Assembly: GCA_051861545.1 (NCBI GenBank)
Contig: JBIMKP010000015.1
Span: forward strand, 26,621 to 90,620
DNA: 64,000 nucleotides
Source: CAISCU01 sp051861545
Lineage (GTDB): Bacteria; Bacteroidota; Bacteroidia; UKL13-3
Direction of reading: 5' to 3'
Shown here: positions 45,372-54,011 of the stretch, one piece after another
Layout of the letters: each line of letters opens with the position of its first letter
Numbering within the stretch: position 1 is the first letter of the stretch
Position numbers and translations under genes: made by a program
The notes under the pieces: model-generated
Seen by the model: the letters and a program-made list of their open reading frames with translations, nothing else
What the model was told of the DNA's origin: nothing
The model's database searches: none

Positions 45372-46415
45372 ATGGCAAAAGAATTAAAGAAAATTGGTAG
45401 TAATATAAATCTTAAAGGAATTACTATACATCAAGTAAAAAAAGATGCCGGCACAACAAGTGCGCTTGTAAAACACGCAACTAAGAAACTACCTATTAAT
45501 GACCGAGAAAAAAAATTTATTGCTAAAATACATAAATCTTATTTTGATAATTCTAAACCAGTCTATGGCGTTTTTGCAAATGAAGATCTAAATTTTAAAA
45601 ACTTATTATCACAATACCTTCTTGATTCCGAATTTCTTGAATTTACAAAAAAAGCTACTAATCATTATAAAGTAAAACTTACTGCAAGTGCCCCATCAAC
45701 TGGTGGATTTCTAATTTTCGCGCATTTTGAAAACACTGATAGTAAGAATGACTATTTGTTAGTAATGACAATAACCAATAAAGATGGTTTTGTGGTAAGT
45801 GAAGACGAATTGACACTAGATGATATTAAAAGTCTTGACCTAAGTAAAATAGATGTTGCATGCATTATAAACTTAACAAAATGGTCAAATATTGAGAAAG
45901 AAATTGATAAAGACAGTAAGACCTATTTAAGTTTTGCAAAAGGAAATAAAGATATTAGCGTTTATTTCATGTCGTTTATTGATTGTGATAATAAAACAAC
46001 TAAAACTGAATCAACTAATAGACTACTTAAAGCTATTGATGAATACTGCAATTTTAAAGGTTATACTAGAGATGAAAAAATTCGAAAACGAAATGATGTG
46101 TTTAGTTATTGTAATGATTGTCTTGACAATGGTAAAGAGATATTGCTTACAAGTGTTTCGGGAATTTTTGATTTAGATAACCCAAAAGATTTTGAAATTT
46201 TTGCAGCAGACGAAAATTTTGGGGTAAGCTCAATAATCAATGCAGATAAGTCTAAGTTGAAACTGATAAAGTACATTACGTATGATGGAAATGACATGAA
46301 AATTGAGTTTGACTCTGGTTTAATTAAAGAAGGCAGTGTGGTTTATGATTCTAAAAAGAAACAATTAACATTTAAAAATATTCCAGATAAACTAGCTAGT
46401 CAAATTCCATTGTAA
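45372..46415 (+). CDS. Nucleoid-associated protein, NdpA/YejK-like
   Basis: A 347-residue protein that resembles the NdpA (37-kDa nucleoid-associated) family: DYLLVMTITNKDGFVVSEDE, LDDIKSLDLSKIDVACIINLTKW, and TKTESTNRLLKAIDEYCNFKG. Family members bind DNA and some protect it, though their biochemistry is thin. There is no membrane span. It is within the type I R-M locus, 33 bases after hsdS and 2 bases before a four-helix membrane protein gene. The pairing looks like an inserted two-gene cassette. A defence or anti-phage role is an inference from location. Confidence 0.65.
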   Translation: MAKELKKIGSNINLKGITIHQVKKDAGTTSALVKHATKKLPINDREKKFIAKIHKSYFDNSKPVYGVFANEDLNFKNLLSQYLLDSEFLEFTKKATNHYKVKLTASAPSTGGFLIFAHFENTDSKNDYLLVMTITNKDGFVVSEDELTLDDIKSLDLSKIDVACIINLTKWSNIEKEIDKDSKTYLSFAKGNKDISVYFMSFIDCDNKTTKTESTNRLLKAIDEYCNFKGYTRDEKIRKRNDVFSYCNDCLDNGKEILLTSVSGIFDLDNPKDFEIFAADENFGVSSIINADKSKLKLIKYITYDGNDMKIEFDSGLIKEGSVVYDSKKKQLTFKNIPDKLASQIPL

Positions 46416-46417
46416 GT

Positions 46418-47596
46418 ATGTTGAAGCAAATTGTTGATGTAATTCACTCCTGTAAATTTAGAGTAGAAGGTTATACTCTTTATTGTGACAATCATGTGCT
46501 TTCGGATTTGGAATGTTTAAATTTTTTTGAAGAGAATTCTATTCTCGAAAATACAATAATTGATCCCAAAATTGGTGAAATAATTAATCTTGAACTTTCT
46601 TTAACACATTTAAACTCTCAAGGTTATTATGAGGATACAAAATCATTCATAAAAAAAAATAAATATGAAGAGCCAAATACGAATTATTTTATTGATGAGA
46701 TAAAATGTTATAAAGGAGATTCAAATATTTATATTAAAAAATATAAGTCAATATTGGAACTGATAAGATCTTTAAAGTCAATTTCCAAACATACTTATGA
46801 TGACCTTGGGATACAGTATTCATTAATTACTATTGAAGAAAAAGCAATACTTTTAAACTTTGATTACAATGAATATACGATCAATTCTATTCATCAAATT
46901 TCTATTGATAATATTAATTTTATATGTTCAATTTTTAGTGAAAAAACAAACGAAAAGAAATTATTATTTATTAATGAATTAATTGATTTTTTGAGTAAGG
47001 AGATAGAAGAAAATAGGTTTAACCACTTATTGACTAATTTTATTTATTTTTATAATCAATGTATAAATTCATACCAATTTTACCTTAGGGATTTTTCATA
47101 TAACAAACTGAAATTAGAGCTCGATTCGAAGGCTTTGGAGTTTACACAAAAAATACAATCAGTAATAAATGATGCCCAGGTTAAATTAATTGCTATTCCA
47201 ACAGCTTTTGTATTAGTTGTTGGGACATTTGATTTTTCTGATTTATCAACAATAAAAAATATAGTTTCGATTATAAGCTTGTTTATTTTTTCTGTCCTTA
47301 TACAATTGTTTATAAATAATCAAAAAAGTACTTTGAATTTTATTTGGCAAAATATTCTTACCTATAAAGAATCATTTAAGGGCAATAATATTGAAAGTAT
47401 TTCAAGTAAGTTTTCACTAGTTGAAGATGAATTAAAAATACAAAAAGGTAGAATTTTGATAGTTGAAATTATTTTGTGGTTGATTCCAATTTCATTACTA
47501 CTTTTCTTAATTTGGAATTGGAAAGTAAACTTAGCTATTTATTCTTTTATCATCTTGATTATTGTAATTGATTATATTGTTACAAATTGGGATTAA
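46418..47596 (+). CDS. Membrane protein with soluble N-terminal domain and four C-terminal helices, unknown
   Basis: A 392-residue protein. Residues 1-240 are soluble, with mixed strand and helix (KFRVEGYTLYCDNHVLSD, NTNYFIDEIKCYKGD) and no recognised domain. A long helical region follows (about 205-255, ending LEFTQKIQSVINDAQVKL). Four hydrophobic helices then lie at about 253-272, 281-297, 345-362 and 367-388. The layout (sensor-like soluble half, coil, membrane end) resembles membrane effectors of abortive-infection systems, but no family is recognised. It starts 2 bases after the NdpA-like stop, so the two are co-expressed. It is flanked by R-M genes. Confidence 0.55.
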   Translation: MLKQIVDVIHSCKFRVEGYTLYCDNHVLSDLECLNFFEENSILENTIIDPKIGEIINLELSLTHLNSQGYYEDTKSFIKKNKYEEPNTNYFIDEIKCYKGDSNIYIKKYKSILELIRSLKSISKHTYDDLGIQYSLITIEEKAILLNFDYNEYTINSIHQISIDNINFICSIFSEKTNEKKLLFINELIDFLSKEIEENRFNHLLTNFIYFYNQCINSYQFYLRDFSYNKLKLELDSKALEFTQKIQSVINDAQVKLIAIPTAFVLVVGTFDFSDLSTIKNIVSIISLFIFSVLIQLFINNQKSTLNFIWQNILTYKESFKGNNIESISSKFSLVEDELKIQKGRILIVEIILWLIPISLLLFLIWNWKVNLAIYSFIILIIVIDYIVTNWD

Positions 47597-47645
47597 ACTT
47601 TTTACACAGAATAGCATAAAAAACTCATCATTAAACAATTAAAAT

Positions 47646-48104
47646 ATGAAAGAAATAAAGCAACTATTAAGCATTACGAAAAAACTATCAAATAAATATG
47701 GCCGTGGTTTTACCCTAGATGGTAAATTGGTAGGTGATATTGGTGAAGTTTTAGCATCGGAAAAATATGGTCTTGAGTTATTTTCTAGCAATGCAAAAGT
47801 GCATGATGGAAAAGAAAAGGTAAGTAATAGGTATGTTCAAGTAAAGTCATCATTTAACAACTGTTCTTATTTCCCTTGTAACCATGTACCTGATTACTTT
47901 TTAGCTGTTCAGATTTTAGAAGATGGAAAACTAAAAGAGTTATTTAATGGTAAAGGTAGTTTTATCAAAAAACACTATATTGAGGAGAGGAATTTAACTG
48001 CAAATAAAGGTAGATATCTATATACGTTAAGCGGCAGTATTTTAAGTGAACTCAATGAGAAAGTCCCTGAAATGGATAAAATACAGTTAGTTACACAAGA
48101 ATGA
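47646..48104 (+). CDS. Small PD-(D/E)XK-like protein, DUF6998-type
   Basis: A 152-residue protein with a compact nuclease-like core: RGFTLDGKLVGDIGEVLASE (Glu34), HDGKEKV, and RYVQVKSSFN (Gln65-x-Lys67), the E...(Q/E)xK pattern of PD-(D/E)XK folds. The GDIGE-x-LA-x-x-YGL-x-L stretch is like DUF6998 proteins, from memory. Catalytic activity is uncertain because the middle acidic residue is Gln. Its stop overlaps the next start by 4 bases (ATGA), so it is coupled to the following PD-(D/E)XK gene inside the R-M locus. Confidence 0.5.
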   Translation: MKEIKQLLSITKKLSNKYGRGFTLDGKLVGDIGEVLASEKYGLELFSSNAKVHDGKEKVSNRYVQVKSSFNNCSYFPCNHVPDYFLAVQILEDGKLKELFNGKGSFIKKHYIEERNLTANKGRYLYTLSGSILSELNEKVPEMDKIQLVTQE

Positions 48105-49222
48105 TTGATTTACAAAGTTTACAAACGTTTTTAAACGAAAACGATATTCCCATTATAAAAGGAAAACCCAAAACCTTTTTAGGAATTGCTAAACAACCGC
48201 ATTACGAAAATGTTATTTCGAATATTTATGCATTTTATTTTGATACAAATGAAGGGCATACATTAAAGGATCTTTTTATTAAAAGCCTTTTGGAGCTTAT
48301 CAATAATTCATCATTAGCTAAACAAAACATAGTTTTTGAAACATTTTTAAATTTTAAGGTAGTAACAGAATACGGAACCAAAAATCAAAAGCGCATTGAC
48401 TTGCTTTTGCAAAATAATGATCAAGCCATTATTATAGAAAATAAAATATACCACCAATTAAATAACGATTTGGATGAGTACTATAATGAAATAGATGTGG
48501 CAAACAAAATGGGTATTGTGCTAACGCTTCATCCTATTACAGATATAAAACACCAACGTTTTATTAATATTACACATTTGCAATTAGTAAACAAAGTGTT
48601 GGAAAACCTGGGCAATTATGTGTTAAACGCTAATGATAAATACCTGGTTTTTTTAAAAGATTTTTGCCAAAACATCATCAATTTAAGTCACCCCATTATG
48701 GAAAAGGAAAACATTGCATTTTATTATAAAAACCAAGAGAAAATTAATCAATTAGTTAATTTCAAATATAAATTAGGAGAGCATATTTTAGGTCAAGTTA
48801 TTGATGCTAGCAATAAAATAGAAGGCGTTAACAGATATGAACCAAGGGCCAATAGTTACAATGATAAAAGGTTGGTTTATTATCCTTCAAAACAGAATAT
48901 CAATTTGATGTTAACTGTTATTTATGAAGACCTATTAACCGAAGAAAAATCAATATACATTGCTGTTGAGATGCAAGGCCATTTATTAAAAGATAGAACG
49001 ATTTATAAACAAATTGATTTTTCAGATGACGAACGAAAACATACTTACACAGATCATTTTACCACTACTAATGAAAACTGGTCGCACTTTGCAATAATGC
49101 AGTTTCATCCAAACGAAAGTGAAATCTTCAACTTGTCAGATTATATTATTCAAAAATTAAATGAAAATCATTTGTTATCTATTTTTTATAAATTGAATAA
49201 TTTTATTTCAATAAACATCTAA
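48101..49222 (+). CDS. PD-(D/E)XK nuclease superfamily protein
   Basis: A 373-residue protein. The nuclease core is at about residues 60-140, with Asp100 in KRIDLLLQNND and IIIENKIYHQLNNDLDEYYN carrying Glu113-x-Lys115. This matches the PD-(D/E)XK family with the I-E-N-K-I sequence (PDDEXK_4-type). The C-terminal 230 residues (ending in a FYKLNNFISI helix) are not recognised and may hold the binding or recognition part. It is coupled to the small gene upstream (4-base overlap) and is 22 bases before hsdR. Its target is unknown; restriction-type cleavage of foreign DNA is an inference. Confidence 0.7.
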   Translation: MIDLQSLQTFLNENDIPIIKGKPKTFLGIAKQPHYENVISNIYAFYFDTNEGHTLKDLFIKSLLELINNSSLAKQNIVFETFLNFKVVTEYGTKNQKRIDLLLQNNDQAIIIENKIYHQLNNDLDEYYNEIDVANKMGIVLTLHPITDIKHQRFINITHLQLVNKVLENLGNYVLNANDKYLVFLKDFCQNIINLSHPIMEKENIAFYYKNQEKINQLVNFKYKLGEHILGQVIDASNKIEGVNRYEPRANSYNDKRLVYYPSKQNINLMLTVIYEDLLTEEKSIYIAVEMQGHLLKDRTIYKQIDFSDDERKHTYTDHFTTTNENWSHFAIMQFHPNESEIFNLSDYIIQKLNENHLLSIFYKLNNFISINI

Positions 49223-49243
49223 TAAAGAAGTAAGTACATTATT

Positions 49244-52200
49244 TTGAAATTCACTGAAGAAAAATTAGAAAAAGCATTTACTGAGTTGTTGGGGCAAGAA
49301 GGCTTTCCCCATCACTTAGGCATTACTTTAACCCGTAAGCCTGAAGAAGTATTGATAGAAGAGGATTTACAAAACTTCCTCTTCATGCAATATGCTAGTC
49401 AAGGCATTACGTTTAATGAAATTAAATCTATTATTCTTCAACTCAAATCACTTTCCAATTCTGACCTTTATGAAAGCAATAAAACCTTCTTGAAAATGCT
49501 TTCAGATGGTTTTATACTTAAAAGAGAAGACCGAAATCAAAAAGATATTTATATTCAGTTAATTGATTATTCTGGGCTCAATAACCAAAGGAAACCCGAA
49601 CCAGGCCAAATGATTTCAATGGTTGCTGAAAAGGAAGACAAGAATTTAACTTTTGATGAATTGGGTATTTATAGTAAGGATAACAATATATACAAGTTTG
49701 TTAATCAATTAGAAATTCTTGGTTCAGAAAAACGAATACCCGATGGAATAATATATATCAATGGTTTGCCATTGGTTGTATTTGAATTTAAATCTGCCAT
49801 ACGTGAAGAAGCCACTATTTATGATGCCTTCAAACAATTAACAATCCGCTATCATAGAGATATTCCTGAACTGTTTAAGTACAATGCATTTTGTGTGATA
49901 AGTGATGGGGTAAATAATAAAGCAGGTTCTTTCTTTGCTCCTTATGAGTTTTACTATGCCTGGAGACGTGTAGCTGGTTTAGCCAAAGATGTTGATGGCA
50001 TAGACAGTATGTTTACGCTCATACAAGGAATGTTTCATAAAAACAGATTACGTGATATTATTCGTAACTTTATTTATATCCCAGATAGCTCTAAGAAAAA
50101 CGAAAAAATAGTTTGTAGGTATCCCCAATATTATGCTGCAAGGGCATTGTATGATAATATTAAAAAAGCCCAAAAGCCTGAAGGAAATGGAAAAGGCGGA
50201 ACTTATTTTGGTGCCACTGGTTGCGGAAAAAGCTTTACCATGCTTTACTTAACTCGCTTATTAATGAAAAGCGAATATTTTGAAAGTCCAACAATTGTAT
50301 TAATTACTGACCGCACCGATTTAGATGACCAACTTGCAGGCCAATTTACCAATGCCAAAAACTTTATTGGAGACAATACTGTGGTAAGTGTAGAGAGCAG
50401 AGCCAATTTGAGAGAATTAATTCAAGGCAGACAAAGTGGAGGTGTGTTTTTAACTACGATTCACAAGTTTACAGAAGATACCGAATTACTTACAGATAGA
50501 GCCAATGTTATTTGTATTTCTGATGAAGCACATAGAAGTCAAGTAAACTTAGATCAAAAAGTTAAAGTAACTGAGAAAGGTGTTACCAAAACTTTTGGCT
50601 TTGCTAAATACCTGCATGATTCATTACCCAATGCCACATTTGTTGGTTTTACTGGAACACCAATTGACGCAACACTTGATGTATTTGGAAAAGTAGTGGA
50701 TGCCTATACAATGACTGAATCGGTGAAAGATGAAATCACTGTAAGAATTGTATATGAAGGTAGAGCAGCTAGAGTATTGTTGAATAATTCAAAGCTCAAA
50801 GAAATAGAAGATTATTATGCCAGGTGTGCAGACCTTGGAAGCAATGAAAATCAAATTGAGCAAAGCAAAAAAGAAATGGCACAGATGTACGCCATTATTG
50901 GCGACCCTGACCGTTTACGTGCAGTTGCAGAAGATTTTGTAAATCATTATGAGAACAGGGTTGCAGAAGGTTCAACTGTAAAAGGAAAAGCCATGTTTGT
51001 ATGCAGTACCAGAGACATTGCCTATGAATTGTATAAGAACATCATTGAGTTAAGACCAAGTTGGAAAGAAATACGAGAAGCAGATGATGGCGTTGAATTA
51101 ACTGATAAAGATAAAAGAGAACTGAAACCAATTGAGCGGATTAAGCTCATAGCTACCAGAGGTCAGGATGATCCTAAAGAAATGTATGATTTGTTAGGAA
51201 CAAAAGACCAACGTAAAGAATTGGACAGGCAATTCAAGAATGAGAAGTCGAATTTCAAAATTGCTATAGTGGTAGATATGTGGCTCACTGGTTTTGATAT
51301 TCCTTTTTTAGATAGCATTTACATAGATAAACCCATACAACAACACAATTTGATTCAAACCATTTCAAGGGTAAACCGAAAGTTTGAAGGCAAAAACAAA
51401 GGTTTGGTTGTAGATTATATTGGCATCAAAAAGCAAATGAATTTAGCATTAGCTAAATACAACAAAGGAGATGAGGATAACTTTGAAGACATAGCCGAAT
51501 CAATCATTATTGTAAGAAATTACCTAGATTTATTAGCCAATTTGTTTCATACATTCGATAGCAGCAAATATTTTAAAGGCACAACCATAGAGCAATTGAA
51601 TACTTTGAATTTGGCTGCGGAATTTGCACAAAAAAGTAAAGAACATGAAACAAGGTTCATGGGTTTGGTTAGGCGACTAAAAGCCGCTTATGATATTTGT
51701 GCAGGAAGCGAACTCATCACTCAATTGGAAAGAGATACTGTTCATTTCTATTTAGCCATTCGTTCAATTATCTTCAAACTAACAAAAGGAAATGCTCCCG
51801 ACACAGCCCAAATGAATGCCAATGTTAGAGAAATGATAAAAGAAGCGCTGCAAAGTGAAGGAGTAGAAGAGATTTTCAAACTTGGTGAAGAAGCAGAAAC
51901 CGAACAAGATATTTTTGATGAAGATTATTTAGCTAAGATTGAAAAAATCAAATTACCCAATACAAAAATCAAATTATTGCAACAGTTACTTGCTAAAGTA
52001 ATCGGAGAAATAAGAAAAGTAAACAAAGTTAAAGGCATTGACTTTACTAAGAAAATGCAGGCTCTGGTTGAACGCTATAATAACAGGGATGCTAATGATA
52101 TTATGAGAAGTGAAGTCTATGAGGAAATAGCAAATGCACTAACAGACTTGATATGGGAAGCTCATAAGGAATTTTCGGCAGGGGATGAACTTGGAATTGA

Positions 52201-52483
52201 TTTTCAAGAAAAAGCATTTTACGATATCCTTAAAGAACTCTGCATAAAGTACGACTTCAAATATCCAGATGACAAAATGATTGAACTTGCAAAAGCAGTA
52301 AAAGACCTAGTTGATGGCCAAGCAAAATTCCCCGACTGGAACAAAAGAGATGATATCAAATCGACCTTAAAAGTAGGACTAATTCTACTGCTTGATGAAT
52401 TTGGCTATCCACCAGTTGAACGCGATGAAGTTTATGTTGAGATATTTGAGCAAGCAGAGAATTTTAAGAAGAATCAGAATTGA
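49244..52483 (+). CDS. hsdR: Type I restriction endonuclease subunit HsdR
   Basis: The translocase/nuclease subunit. In 1079 residues: an N-terminal nuclease domain with IPDGIIYINGLPLVVFEFKS (Asp167, Glu181-x-Lys183), then the superfamily 2 helicase motor with Walker A GATGCGKS (residues 323-330), VLITDRTDLDDQL, DEAH (427-430), FVGFTGTPI, and the later WLTGFDIP and QTISRVNRKF motifs, and a helical C-terminal part that docks to HsdM/S. The start is TTG at 49244; the N-terminus there (MKFTEEKLEKAFTELLG) is family-like. It is separated from hsdM/hsdS by four inserted genes. Confidence 0.95.
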   Translation: MKFTEEKLEKAFTELLGQEGFPHHLGITLTRKPEEVLIEEDLQNFLFMQYASQGITFNEIKSIILQLKSLSNSDLYESNKTFLKMLSDGFILKREDRNQKDIYIQLIDYSGLNNQRKPEPGQMISMVAEKEDKNLTFDELGIYSKDNNIYKFVNQLEILGSEKRIPDGIIYINGLPLVVFEFKSAIREEATIYDAFKQLTIRYHRDIPELFKYNAFCVISDGVNNKAGSFFAPYEFYYAWRRVAGLAKDVDGIDSMFTLIQGMFHKNRLRDIIRNFIYIPDSSKKNEKIVCRYPQYYAARALYDNIKKAQKPEGNGKGGTYFGATGCGKSFTMLYLTRLLMKSEYFESPTIVLITDRTDLDDQLAGQFTNAKNFIGDNTVVSVESRANLRELIQGRQSGGVFLTTIHKFTEDTELLTDRANVICISDEAHRSQVNLDQKVKVTEKGVTKTFGFAKYLHDSLPNATFVGFTGTPIDATLDVFGKVVDAYTMTESVKDEITVRIVYEGRAARVLLNNSKLKEIEDYYARCADLGSNENQIEQSKKEMAQMYAIIGDPDRLRAVAEDFVNHYENRVAEGSTVKGKAMFVCSTRDIAYELYKNIIELRPSWKEIREADDGVELTDKDKRELKPIERIKLIATRGQDDPKEMYDLLGTKDQRKELDRQFKNEKSNFKIAIVVDMWLTGFDIPFLDSIYIDKPIQQHNLIQTISRVNRKFEGKNKGLVVDYIGIKKQMNLALAKYNKGDEDNFEDIAESIIIVRNYLDLLANLFHTFDSSKYFKGTTIEQLNTLNLAAEFAQKSKEHETRFMGLVRRLKAAYDICAGSELITQLERDTVHFYLAIRSIIFKLTKGNAPDTAQMNANVREMIKEALQSEGVEEIFKLGEEAETEQDIFDEDYLAKIEKIKLPNTKIKLLQQLLAKVIGEIRKVNKVKGIDFTKKMQALVERYNNRDANDIMRSEVYEEIANALTDLIWEAHKEFSAGDELGIDFQEKAFYDILKELCIKYDFKYPDDKMIELAKAVKDLVDGQAKFPDWNKRDDIKSTLKVGLILLLDEFGYPPVERDEVYVEIFEQAENFKKNQN

Positions 52484-52551
52484 TTATAAGTAAAATATTC
52501 TTTTAATTTCAATTAATTTATTTTTACTTTTAATTCAAATCTGATATATCA

Positions 52552-53718
52552 ATGGGCTCACAACAAATTATAATTGCAAATGCTTACCACTTATTCTCAA
52601 GTGTAAATTCTATAGCTAAATTTTATAATAAATTGGGGCAAATTACTGGAAGAGAATTTAATGTTTTTAAAATTTTAAATCTTCAATCTTATGAAGTAAG
52701 GATGCACTCTGCTTTTATTGCTGAGTTATTGAATCCTTCTGGAAGCCATGGTCAAAAAAGTAAGTATTTGGAGTTATTTCTCAAGGAATTTAATATTGAA
52801 GATTTTGATACAAATAATATCATTGTGGAAGTTGAAAAGCATATTGGTCCATTAAATGATGATGAAACAGCGGGAGGTAGGTTGGACATTGTAATTTCAA
52901 ATAAGTTAAACAATAGAATAATCATTGAAAACAAAATTTATGCAAGAGATCAGAAAAATCAATTATTAAGGTACTATAATTTTGATCCTAATAGCATAAT
53001 TTTTTATTTGACTTTATTTGGAACACAACCAGATGACAAGAGTGTTTTGGAAAAAATACCTAATGATAGAGTTAACTTTATTTCTTATTCAGAAAATCTA
53101 ATTTCTTGGTTAAATCGGTGTTTTCATGGTTCGGCATCACTTCCAATAATTAGGGAATCAATTCTACAATATATTAATCTAATTAAAGAACTAACAAACC
53201 AAAATACAATGAATGACATGGACCAAGGAATTAAAGCTCTATTTTTACAAAATCCAAATTTTATCGATTCATTTGAGAATTGTGTAAAGGTTCTAAATTC
53301 TATTGTTATTGAAACACAAAATGAATTCAATAATCTTATGAATGAAATTTTTCCTCAAAAATTAATTCCCATAGATTCTGAATTAAATTTGAAAGTATTT
53401 TGGAATATTGACGGGGATGGATTTTATATAGGCTATAGTTTGCTTAAAAATGACAAATTTAATAATAATAGTGAATTAGGATTAAAATTGACAGCAAAGT
53501 TAAAAGATATTGAACCTTCAATGTATTCAAATAATTTGCATTTAGGTTGGTTTAATCCTAAACCATTTAAAAGGCATCAACAAATTTCGAATTTGGATAA
53601 AAATATTATTTTAAAAATGAATTCTGACAAAGAATTTTTAAATGAATTTGCTAATTCAATATTAGATCAAGAAATAAAAATTACTAATTTGTTAAAGGAG
53701 TATATTTTAAAATTGTGA
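52552..53718 (+). CDS. PD-(D/E)XK nuclease superfamily protein
   Basis: A 388-residue protein. The core has FNVFKILNLQSYEVRMHSAF (an N-terminal helix usual for this branch), GGRLDIVIS with Asp112, and RIIIENKIYARDQKNQLLRY with Glu126-x-Lys128, that is, a PDDEXK_4-type fold. The C-terminal half has no recognised domain but includes a WNIDGDGFYIGYSLLKN segment. It follows hsdR after 68 bases. It shares the I-I-I-E-N-K-I-Y core with the 48101-49222 protein, though the rest differs, so it may be a distant paralogue. An accessory defence role is inferred. The 293 bases after it hold nothing recognised. Confidence 0.65.
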   Translation: MGSQQIIIANAYHLFSSVNSIAKFYNKLGQITGREFNVFKILNLQSYEVRMHSAFIAELLNPSGSHGQKSKYLELFLKEFNIEDFDTNNIIVEVEKHIGPLNDDETAGGRLDIVISNKLNNRIIIENKIYARDQKNQLLRYYNFDPNSIIFYLTLFGTQPDDKSVLEKIPNDRVNFISYSENLISWLNRCFHGSASLPIIRESILQYINLIKELTNQNTMNDMDQGIKALFLQNPNFIDSFENCVKVLNSIVIETQNEFNNLMNEIFPQKLIPIDSELNLKVFWNIDGDGFYIGYSLLKNDKFNNNSELGLKLTAKLKDIEPSMYSNNLHLGWFNPKPFKRHQQISNLDKNIILKMNSDKEFLNEFANSILDQEIKITNLLKEYILKL

Positions 53719-54011
53719 ATTGACTAGTCTGTGAATTTTGATAAGAAGTCTGTTTTAAAATTTGATTTAATATGGTTAAATGCTAAGTCTGAAAACTTCT
53801 TAAATGCTAGTGGAATATGATTGATCATTCGGTGTATAATTATATCAAAAATCGATTGATTAAATTGTCTTCTATTAATCCTAAAAAGTACTAATCAATT
53901 AAAGCTTACATATGATGACGGTTAACGAATGACTTGTTCTCAAATTCTTAATGTTAAATTAATTCGTCTTTTTCTGGGTTAATCTTCTACTTTAGCAGAA
54001 ATATTTAAACT

